Positions 9,200 to 16,363 of a DNA stretch of 64,000 bases are shown piece by piece. Source of the stretch: Nitrospirota bacterium (lineage in GTDB: Bacteria; Nitrospirota; Thermodesulfovibrionia; Thermodesulfovibrionales; UBA6898); the NCBI GenBank assembly GCA_016215155.1, contig JACRLQ010000008.1:169689-233688 (forward strand), read 5' to 3'. The stretch's first letter is position 1. Each line of letters begins with the position of its first letter. The position numbers and the translations under genes are program-made. The notes under the pieces are model-generated. The model was not told the DNA's origin and ran no database searches. It saw only the letters and a program-made list of their open reading frames with translations.

Positions 9200-10960
9200 T
9201 TATAGCAGAATCTCTTCTCCGGCTTTGAGCCCCTTCAGGATTTCGACCGAGTCAAGGTTCGTGGTCCCGGTCTCTACCTCCTGCCTTTGCCCGTCTTTCC
9301 GTACGACATACCTTTTGCCTGAGTCGGTTTTTACCGCTGACACGGGCACCATAATGGCGTCGGCTTTTTCATATATGACTATCTCCAGATTGGCCGACAT
9401 GCCTACGAATATCATTTTTCTCTGCTCGGGCGTTATGTTATCGACCGCGATGACGAGATCGAAAGACGGGGCCCCGCCTCCTCCGCCCTGGGCCCTGCTC
9501 GCCTGGGAGGAAACAGCCCTGACAGCCCCGTTGAGCGTAACGTCGGAGAAGGCATTCCCCGTGACCCTGACCTTCTGCCCGTCCTTTATCTTTACGACAT
9601 CGATCTCATCCACCTTCGAACGGACCGAAAAGCCCGATAGGTCTCCTATAGTGACCAAAAGTTCCCCCTGTTGATAAGAGATCCCGTTTTCGACACGACG
9701 GCCTTCTTTTCCGTCCTGCCCTCCGGCCGGCATTATCACCACACCCGATACCGGCGCTTTTACTACCGCCTGGCTTATCTGGGACTCAAGCTCCCTGAGG
9801 CGCGACTGCGCGATCTTCATCTCAAGGGCGGCGATATTTTTATGCTCCGGGGCCGCCTTGCCCAGGGCCGACTTAAGCTCTTCCTCGGCGCTCTGGTAAT
9901 CGAGCTGCTGGCCGAGATATTGCTGCCTGACACCCTCATATTCCGTTGCCGGGACGATCCCTTTTTTAAAGAGCCTTTCTGTTTCCTCGAGGTTTTTTTT
10001 CTGGTTTTCGAGGCTCAGCTTTGCCTTGCTCAGGGAGCGGCGCGCCCTTGCGACCTCCGGGCTGCTTTCCCAGTCGTCGAGTTCCCTGACCTTTTCTACG
10101 GCCTTTATGTACGATGCCTTTGCCTCGCTGAGTTTGACCTCCGCCTCCGAGGTGTCCATTATTACCAGGGCCTGCCCCTCCTTTACGATGTCCCCGTAAT
10201 GAAACCGTACCTCACGCACCTTCCCCAAAATCGGGCTCGTGACATTGATGATATGGATGGGGTCGAGGGCGCCGGTTACCTGGAGCGCCGATGAAAACTG
10301 CCGGGCATTGACGGTGAATGTTGCCGGCGCCTGCGCGGAAGCCCCCGGGCCAGGCCCGCCCGCCTTTTCGGGGCCAAGTTTCCTGTTCCAGGTAAATAGG
10401 CCAATACCTACAAACAGGATAATGCTGAATACGGTCGCAGCCGTGCGGATGACCTGGACTTTCCGGAGCGCCGCTTCAAGCCCTGCGTTGGCCTCCTCGG
10501 TCTTGAGATACGCGTCCTGCAATTCCCGGTGCTTGGACTTAAGCTCATCGGTAAGTCTTACCTCGGCATCTCTGAGGTCTTTGAGCTCACTGATGTCGGT
10601 AAAGACGGCGATAACCCCTACTTTCTTTAGCCCCCCCTCTGCCTCCGAGTGAAGAAAGGACGTCCTCAGCGACAGAGCGATGGTTTTCCCACCCGTATTG
10701 AAAGTTACGGTGCGGTTATGGACGACCGAGGCATCATAAATGGCGTCCAATATGGCCTGGTTAAAGTCGTCGTTGCCCTCACGCTCGAAGAAGACCTCCG
10801 CGAATTTTTTCCCGAGTACATCTGCCTTGTTCATACCCAGTATCCCGGCAGCCGGCGCGTTAAAGGTGATGATCTGGCCGGTGAGGTCGATCGTCATCAC
10901 CCCGTCGGTCATGTTTTCGAGGATGTTCCGGGATATTACGGTGTCCTGCTCATTGTTCAT
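9200..10960 (-). CDS. PAS domain-transmembrane-MacA/HlyD-type periplasmic adaptor fusion
   Basis: A 586-residue membrane fusion protein with an unusual cytoplasmic half. Residues 8-125 are a PAS fold (NILENMTDGVMTIDLTGQI, FNAPAAGILGM, ending VGVIAVFTDISELKDLRDAE). Residues 125-168 form a coiled coil like those that link PAS to output domains. One membrane helix follows (about 172-191, TAATVFSIILFVGIGLFTW). The periplasmic part has the split lipoyl domain (VTSPILGKVREVRFHYGDIVKEGQ and VVKAPVSGVV), a long alpha-hairpin (272-395) and a beta-barrel with the HlyD-like end. MacA normally starts just before the helix. The gene overlaps the TolC-like gene by 4 bases. I infer that cytoplasmic sensing could modulate pump assembly; no ligand can be named. 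Confidence 0.9.
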   Translation of the reverse strand: MNNEQDTVISRNILENMTDGVMTIDLTGQIITFNAPAAGILGMNKADVLGKKFAEVFFEREGNDDFNQAILDAIYDASVVHNRTVTFNTGGKTIALSLRTSFLHSEAEGGLKKVGVIAVFTDISELKDLRDAEVRLTDELKSKHRELQDAYLKTEEANAGLEAALRKVQVIRTAATVFSIILFVGIGLFTWNRKLGPEKAGGPGPGASAQAPATFTVNARQFSSALQVTGALDPIHIINVTSPILGKVREVRFHYGDIVKEGQALVIMDTSEAEVKLSEAKASYIKAVEKVRELDDWESSPEVARARRSLSKAKLSLENQKKNLEETERLFKKGIVPATEYEGVRQQYLGQQLDYQSAEEELKSALGKAAPEHKNIAALEMKIAQSRLRELESQISQAVVKAPVSGVVIMPAGGQDGKEGRRVENGISYQQGELLVTIGDLSGFSVRSKVDEIDVVKIKDGQKVRVTGNAFSDVTLNGAVRAVSSQASRAQGGGGGAPSFDLVIAVDNITPEQRKMIFVGMSANLEIVIYEKADAIMVPVSAVKTDSGKRYVVRKDGQRQEVETGTTNLDSVEILKGLKAGEEILL

Positions 10961-12423
10961 TTCTCTGCTCCAGGTGCGTCATGAAGTATTATGCCCCATC
11001 TCTCAAGCGTAGTGCCGAGGGTCCGGTCCATTTCGGCCAGGGCGTTCTGATAGCTTATCACAGCCGCGAGCTCACTGCTTTGAGCGTTCACAAGGTCGTT
11101 CTGGTACGATACGAGCTGGAAGTTGGTGGACCTGCCGGCCTTAAGCTTTTCGGTCTCTATCTCAAGTTTCTTCTCTGAAAGGACCCGGGCCTGACTTGCA
11201 AGCTTCACCTGCCTGAGCCTCATCTCCACGTTCCGGACAATGTCCTGCACCTCTATCTCTATCGTCTCCCTGAGCTTTAAAAGATTGGTCTCATCTTTTT
11301 CAAGACCGATTTTAGCCGAGATATATCCCTGTTCGAGGGTGAGGTCTCTAAAGGGGACGGTCAATTTCAGACCCATGTTCCAGCTTCTTGTCGTGCCGTC
11401 CGCCCCGGCAGATCCGGGCCCCGACCTGACCCCGTCGAAGCCTCCCGTAAGTGAGAGGTCCCACAGCATATTGTTTTTTGCAAGCATCACGTTCATTTTG
11501 GATATCTCCAGCCGGAGAAGGGAACTCCTGTAGTCAGGCCTGTTTTCAAGGGCGGTCTTCCTCGCTGCCTCGTAGTCGAGGCCTACCGGCTCCGCGGAAA
11601 CCTTCTCCGAGGGGGTTATCCTCGTCCTTTTGTCTATGTCGAGCAGCTTTATCAGGGAAAGCCGCGCCGAATCGAGGTTGTTTTCGGCCTCGAGGAGACT
11701 GAATTCCCGGTTCGCCACGTCGGCCTCGGTCTGGAACAGCTCGACCTCTGCCATACGTCCCGCGTTTATGAGTTCACGGTTTATCATCACAAGGTCCGTC
11801 GCGCGCCGCACCGACTGGCGCGTTATATCGAGCTGTTCCCCGGCCTGAAGGTAGGTGCGGTAGGCTGTTATCACGGAACTTACAAGGTCAATCGTGGCCG
11901 CTTTCAGTGACAGGACATTGACCTCTTCGTTTATGCGCGCGGTCCTCACGGATGCGGTCGTTACGTCTATCCCTCCACCTTTTAAGAGGGGCTGGGCAAA
12001 GGCCGCGCTCCAGGACCGGTCCCTGACAGTGCCGGAACCGTCTGTCCTGTTTAAGACCTCGGCAAGCGACAGATTGATCCGGCCGCCTGTCGGCACCGTC
12101 TCGCTGACGGACAGGGCGGCCCCCGCGGTCTTTGTTTTCACTGTCGTGCCGCCGCCACCGGCAGAGGCCTCCCCGGCTGAAGTGACGAGCACGGGCCTCG
12201 GGAAAAATTTGTCCTCAGCCACTTTAAGGTCGAACCTCTGGACTATGCGGTCGCGGTAGACATTTTTAAGCGACAGGTTGTTCTTCAGGGCAAGCCCGAT
12301 TGTCTGAGAAAGAGACAGTGTCAGGTCGGAGCCATGCGAGGGCAGGTCATTTCCAAAAACAGTCGCGGGGGACGCCATAAGAAGCAAAAAAATAAAAAAA
12401 GTCCTCAGCCGGTAGCCGGTCAT
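10957..12423 (-). CDS. TolC-family outer-membrane efflux protein
   Basis: Outer-membrane channel subunit, 488 residues. A signal peptide (residues 1-24, hydrophobic FFIFLLLMASPATVFG) precedes the mature protein. Two OEP repeats follow, with LSLSQTIGLALKNNLSLKN at the first and YEAARKTALENRPDYRSSLLRLEISKMNV at the second. The latter is the standard signature ahead of the second barrel strand. FQLVSYQNDLVNAQSSELAAVISYQNALAEMDRTLGTTLE is the typical C-terminal helix. It sits between the sigma-54 activator and the adaptor, with 4-base overlaps on both sides, completing a three-part pump. Confidence 0.93.
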   Translation of the reverse strand: MTGYRLRTFFIFLLLMASPATVFGNDLPSHGSDLTLSLSQTIGLALKNNLSLKNVYRDRIVQRFDLKVAEDKFFPRPVLVTSAGEASAGGGGTTVKTKTAGAALSVSETVPTGGRINLSLAEVLNRTDGSGTVRDRSWSAAFAQPLLKGGGIDVTTASVRTARINEEVNVLSLKAATIDLVSSVITAYRTYLQAGEQLDITRQSVRRATDLVMINRELINAGRMAEVELFQTEADVANREFSLLEAENNLDSARLSLIKLLDIDKRTRITPSEKVSAEPVGLDYEAARKTALENRPDYRSSLLRLEISKMNVMLAKNNMLWDLSLTGGFDGVRSGPGSAGADGTTRSWNMGLKLTVPFRDLTLEQGYISAKIGLEKDETNLLKLRETIEIEVQDIVRNVEMRLRQVKLASQARVLSEKKLEIETEKLKAGRSTNFQLVSYQNDLVNAQSSELAAVISYQNALAEMDRTLGTTLERWGIILHDAPGAEK

Positions 12424-13691
12424 TTGACGCCTGCGCCAATCGGGGCCGTCTCTTTCGGGTCGAGCCCGTATTTTAATATCTTTTTTCTGAGCCCCTCCCT
12501 GCTTAAGCCCAGACGCCTTGCCGTCTCGGACTTGTTGCCACCGGTGTCACGAAGAATTTGCAGTATCAGCTCAATCTCCCTGCCTTTGAGGATGCTCAAG
12601 AAAGGCCCGGGCGCTTTTTGCGAGATGAAATAGGCATGCACCTCCTCAGAGAAGTCCTGGAAGCCTATTGTATCGGTGACGGACAGGGCAACGGCCCGTT
12701 CGACTTCATTTTTAAGTTCCCTAACATTCCCCGGCCAGGGGTAGGTCGTAAGTCTGTCAAGTGCCTCAGGGTCGAACCTGCGGTTTGACATCTCCTGTCG
12801 TAAAGAGACGGTCTTAAGAAACAGGTTAAGAAGAAGGGGGATATCATCGGCGCGCTCCCTCAGAGGGGGCACATGGAGCTGTACGACATTGAGACGGTAA
12901 TACAGATCTTCCCTGAAATGCCCTGCGGCGGCCTCATCCCGGACCCGGAGGTTTTTATTAGTCGCGGCGATGACCCTGATATCAACGGGGACGGACACCC
13001 TTCCGCCAAGTTTATCGACCGTCCGTTCTTCGATGACGCGCAGGACCTTTGCCTGGGCGTTAAGGGGCATGTCTCCGATTTCATCGAGGAAGAGGGTGCC
13101 GCCCGACGCCTGCTCGATCCTGCCTGTCCTTCCGTCAACCCCGGTGGCAACGCCTTTTTCTATGCCGAAGAGCTCGGCCTCAAGGATGCTCTCAGGGAGG
13201 GCCGAACAGTTGAGGGCCACGAAAGGTTTATGAGACCGGCTGCTGCTGAAATGCAGCGACTTCGCGATCAGTTCTTTGCCGGTGCCGGTTTCTCCGGTGA
13301 TGAGCACGTTCACCGCGGTGTCGGCGATCCGCCTGATCATGCTCCTCAGCTCCTGGATGCGGGGGCTCTTTCCAATTATCTGGTCGGGAGAAAAACTCTC
13401 TCTTATCGTCCTTTTCAGCGTCCTGTTTTCGCTGTCGAGCCGCTGTTTTGCAGAACTCAGCTCGGCATGGGCCTTTTTCAGGTCCTCGATCATCTGCTCA
13501 AGATGGAATTCCCTGGCCTCGACCTTGACCATCATCATGCCGAACGATTCGGCAAGCCTGCTGATGCTCTCCGGATAACTCCCCGTCTTGGTAAGCTCGA
13601 AGAGCTCGGCGTATCTGCCGTAGTGCCCTTTTGCCATATCTTCCGTCAGCACTATAAGCTGGTTCAATAACTTGTCAACTTCTCTCTTCAT
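12420..13691 (-). CDS. sigma-54-type AAA+ regulator without receiver, variant GAFTGA loop
   Basis: A 423-residue Fis-family bacterial enhancer-binding protein with no receiver domain. Residues 1-95 are helical, ending in a coiled coil (LEQMIEDLKKAHAELSSAKQRL). The AAA+ domain has Walker A GETGTGKE (133-140) and Walker B GGTLFLDEIGDMP (about 197-209). The L1 loop, normally GAFTGA, reads GVATGV (180-185), losing the Phe and final Ala used to contact sigma-54. The end is a Fis helix-turn-helix (NKSETARRLGLSREGLRKKI). As first gene of the pump operon it is likely the local regulator. Weak sigma-54 contact or an altered mechanism are both possible. Confidence 0.88.
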   Translation of the reverse strand: MKREVDKLLNQLIVLTEDMAKGHYGRYAELFELTKTGSYPESISRLAESFGMMMVKVEAREFHLEQMIEDLKKAHAELSSAKQRLDSENRTLKRTIRESFSPDQIIGKSPRIQELRSMIRRIADTAVNVLITGETGTGKELIAKSLHFSSSRSHKPFVALNCSALPESILEAELFGIEKGVATGVDGRTGRIEQASGGTLFLDEIGDMPLNAQAKVLRVIEERTVDKLGGRVSVPVDIRVIAATNKNLRVRDEAAAGHFREDLYYRLNVVQLHVPPLRERADDIPLLLNLFLKTVSLRQEMSNRRFDPEALDRLTTYPWPGNVRELKNEVERAVALSVTDTIGFQDFSEEVHAYFISQKAPGPFLSILKGREIELILQILRDTGGNKSETARRLGLSREGLRKKILKYGLDPKETAPIGAGVK

Positions 13692-14021
13692 TGATTAACG
13701 ACCCGTGTATAGATATTTTGGAGCATGCACCTCAACCCCCGGCGGCCCTGCATAAAGCAGGGATGTCCTTAGCCCGGCAGTTACCATATAAGGGTACAGG
13801 AAATAAACAAGTTTTTCAAACATGATTATGTATGGGGAGTGACCATTCAGGGACCCTGGGAATCCATCTTTGAAAAATCTCTCCTAATTTTATTTTTTTT
13901 GCTATACTTTCCTGACATATTGCCGGACTGACATATTGCCGGACAGTGCAAAATTCTGTAACTATACTTAAAAAGTGGAATACCACAACGTATAAGTTGC
14001 ATATTGAGGGGAGAGATTAAA
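13692..14021. other. divergent intergenic region with hairpin and tandem repeat
   Basis: About 330 bases between the pump operon (minus) and the sulfotransferase (plus). CCCTGC-ATAAA-GCAGGG at 13746-13762 is a perfect 6-bp hairpin in the leader of the minus-strand operon. A perfect 16-base tandem duplication occupies 13913-13944. TATACT hexamers at 13903-13908 and 13963-13968 could be -10 boxes for the plus-strand genes, but no convincing -35 accompanies them. No coding frame is evident. Confidence 0.5.
13913..13944 (+). repeat. tandem repeat, 2 x 16 bp
   Basis: The unit TGACATATTGCCGGAC occurs twice without a gap (13913-13928 and 13929-13944). It lies about 80-110 bases before the sulfotransferase ATG and just upstream of a TATACT. 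It may be a pair of operator half-sites or a simple duplication; the sequence alone does not decide. Confidence 0.7.
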
Positions 14022-15020
14022 ATGTCATTGTTCATGATCGGCACACAGAGGTCAGGCTCCAACCTTCTCAGGCTGATGCTTAATCAGCAGCCGGCCATCG
14101 CCGCCCCTCATCCGCCCCATATCCTCGAGCGTTTCATACCGCTTCTGCCTTTGTACGGCGACCTTCAGGACGATAAGAATTTCGACCTGCTGATTGACGA
14201 TGTCTGCCGTATGATTGAGCTTAATCCGGTGCCCTGGGAAGGGGTCACCCTGGACCGTAAAACAGTCAGGGACTGCTGTTTCAGCCGGTCGCTTATGGCC
14301 GTCTACGGCGCGGTGCATGACCTGTTATGCGAGGCCAAGGGGGCGTTCGTATGGGTCTGTAAAAGCCTCGCCAATGTGCATTTCCTGCCGGAGATTACCG
14401 GGCATTTCGCTGATGCGCGTTTCATCTATCTCTTCCGCGACGGACGCGATGTCGCGTTGTCCTTCAGGAAGGCCGTCGTGGGGGAAAAGAGTTTTTATCA
14501 TATAGCAAAACAGTGGCACGCGGAACAGCGGCTGGCCCTCGATCTGAGGGACCGGAGCGACCCATCCTGTTTCTTCTCCCTGAGTTACGAACAGCTTACC
14601 TCCGATACTGAAAATACCCTCAGGAACCTTATGACCCATTTCCGGATCCCCTTTTCTGAAGAGATGCTGAGGTTTAATATCTCGGAGGACGCCTTTGCTA
14701 CGGCAAAATCCGGTTCACTATGGGCGAACGTCGTGAAGCCCGTGATGAAGGAAAATACCCGCAAGTTTATCGCCGAGGCCCCGCTGCCCGACATCCGGAC
14801 CTTTGAGTCAGTCGCGGGGGAAAGCCTCGACCGCCTCGGATATGAACGATATGCCGCAAAAAAGGGTGAAGAGATAAAGTTCACGGAGGCGGATCTCCTC
14901 GGGTTTGAAGCGGAAAACAACAGGCTGAAAAAAGAGATAAGCTCAAAACTCACTGAAGTGGAACTGCAGCTTCGCAGGCCCCAGCAGCAGCTCATAGAGG
15001 AAATAAAGGCCAGGAGGTGA
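14022..15020 (+). CDS. sulfotransferase-family protein
   Basis: Predicted PAPS-dependent sulfotransferase, 332 residues from ATG 14022, which has GGGGAGAG 8-15 bases upstream; a TTG at 14004 is a weaker alternative. The 5'-phosphosulfate loop is FMIGTQRSGSNLLRLML near the N-terminus, and the 3'-phosphate block is FIYLFRDGRDVALSFRKA. RSDPSCFFSLSYEQLTSDTENTLRNL is the typical later motif. The last 50 residues form a predicted coiled coil (GFEAENNRLKKEISSKLTEVELQLRR). Acceptor unknown. Its stop overlaps the transporter start by 4 bases. Confidence 0.85.
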   Translation: MSLFMIGTQRSGSNLLRLMLNQQPAIAAPHPPHILERFIPLLPLYGDLQDDKNFDLLIDDVCRMIELNPVPWEGVTLDRKTVRDCCFSRSLMAVYGAVHDLLCEAKGAFVWVCKSLANVHFLPEITGHFADARFIYLFRDGRDVALSFRKAVVGEKSFYHIAKQWHAEQRLALDLRDRSDPSCFFSLSYEQLTSDTENTLRNLMTHFRIPFSEEMLRFNISEDAFATAKSGSLWANVVKPVMKENTRKFIAEAPLPDIRTFESVAGESLDRLGYERYAAKKGEEIKFTEADLLGFEAENNRLKKEISSKLTEVELQLRRPQQQLIEEIKARR

Positions 15021-16318
15021 ACAGCCGTCCTGAAGGACCTGGGGGCATTGCGGACCGGCGGATGCTGCAAGACAGCCCGGCGGAGGGACAGACTGATTTG
15101 GGCGAGGTTGGCCCGGGGATCAGTTTATGGTCTTTGTTCCGGACATTCCTCAAAATCGGGAGTATCGCCTTTGGCGGGTTTACCGCTTTAATCGCGGTTG
15201 TAGATGACACCGTTGTCCGGAAGCGCGGGCTGATGCGGGAAGAAGAGATGCTCGACGGCGTCTCGCTTGCGATGATGCTTCCCGGGCCTGTGGCGGTCAA
15301 CGTGGTCACGTTTGTCGGCTACCGGTTAAGAGGCGGTTTAGGGGCACTGGTGAGCGCCGTTGGCGTTATCCTTCCGTCGTTTCTGCTTATAATTGGACTT
15401 TCCATCTTCTATGTGCGGTATGGCGAAGTGCCGGCCGTAAGCAGCGTTTTTTCGGGATTTGTGCCCGCTGTGACCGCGATAATCATAAATACCGCCTGGG
15501 GTATGAGTAAAAAAAACATTAAGACCATGGCCCAATTTCTCACCGGCCTCGCGGCGGCAGCGGTTCTGAGTACTGTCGGAGGGTTTTATTCGACCCTGCT
15601 CATAATACTGTGCTCCGGCCTCCTCGGGAGACTTATTTTCTATCGTCCCGGGCAGACGTCCGGCGCAAGTGCCGAAGATCCAGGTAAGGCCGATAAAACA
15701 GTGGCGGGCCGACCGGGCTCCATGAAAGGCTTTGTTTTTTCGATGCTTCTGCTTTCAGGCGTCCTTCTGACATTTTCGTTGCCCTTGCAGGCCCTTCCGA
15801 ATGATTCTTACGGAAGGATCTTTATAACTTTTTCGGGCATGAGCCTGATGCTCTTTGGAGGAGGATTCGTCTTTATCCCCCTTATCCAGAAGATTGTGGT
15901 GGACGGGATCCACTGGGTCACACAACCCGAATTCACGTCCGCAATAGCCATGGGGCAGGTGACCCCCGGCCCTATCCTTATAAGCGCCGCTTTTATAGGC
16001 TATAAGGTGAAGGGTTTTTTCGGGGCACTGCTCGCAACCGCGGCGATTTTTTTTCCTCCAGCGCTTCTTATGGTAAACTGTTCCCAGGTGCTTGATCGCA
16101 TAAAGGGGTCTGAAGGCATACAGGCAGCCCTCAACGGGGTACGCCCTGCCGTGGTGGGCATGATATTTTCTGCCTCCCTCGTGATCGGCCGGGGCGCTGT
16201 GTTTCACTGGGGCACCCTGTTGATTTTTATGCTTGCGCTTGTTTCACTTTTAAAGTTCAGACTGGACGTCGTCTGGATCATCCCGGCTGCCGGGGCGCTT
16301 GGCGTGCTTATTTACTAA
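15017..16318 (+). CDS. chromate-transporter (CHR) family protein, two-domain
   Basis: Inner-membrane protein of the ChrA family, 433 residues with two homologous CHR halves. The first has FLKIGSIAFGGFTALIAVV and LDGVSLAMMLPGPVAVNVVTFVGYRLRG. The second has GMSLMLFGGGFVFIPLIQKIVV and AIAMGQVTPGPILISAAFIGYKVKG. The PGP signatures in both halves are diagnostic. About 45 hydrophilic residues precede the first domain. The GTG at 15017 overlaps the sulfotransferase stop, but its AGGAG lies directly against the start; ATG 15062 is an alternative. Sulfate and chromate are analogues, so coupling to the sulfotransferase may concern sulfate rather than chromate; that is inference. Confidence 0.88.
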   Translation: MNSRPEGPGGIADRRMLQDSPAEGQTDLGEVGPGISLWSLFRTFLKIGSIAFGGFTALIAVVDDTVVRKRGLMREEEMLDGVSLAMMLPGPVAVNVVTFVGYRLRGGLGALVSAVGVILPSFLLIIGLSIFYVRYGEVPAVSSVFSGFVPAVTAIIINTAWGMSKKNIKTMAQFLTGLAAAAVLSTVGGFYSTLLIILCSGLLGRLIFYRPGQTSGASAEDPGKADKTVAGRPGSMKGFVFSMLLLSGVLLTFSLPLQALPNDSYGRIFITFSGMSLMLFGGGFVFIPLIQKIVVDGIHWVTQPEFTSAIAMGQVTPGPILISAAFIGYKVKGFFGALLATAAIFFPPALLMVNCSQVLDRIKGSEGIQAALNGVRPAVVGMIFSASLVIGRGAVFHWGTLLIFMLALVSLLKFRLDVVWIIPAAGALGVLIY

Positions 16319-16363
16319 ACAGTGGGACTGTAAATTAGTTCGATCGAAAGGACACTAAAAGAC

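Noticed and set aside
12873..13670. 265-codon frame on the plus strand opposite the sigma-54 regulator
   Set aside because: Antisense shadow of a clear AAA+ coding sequence; no family motif and no independent ribosome binding site.
15017..16318. Straight annotation as a chromate-resistance gene
   Set aside because: The CHR fold is clear, but no other metal-resistance gene is near and the partner is a sulfotransferase, so chromate export is not asserted as the native function.
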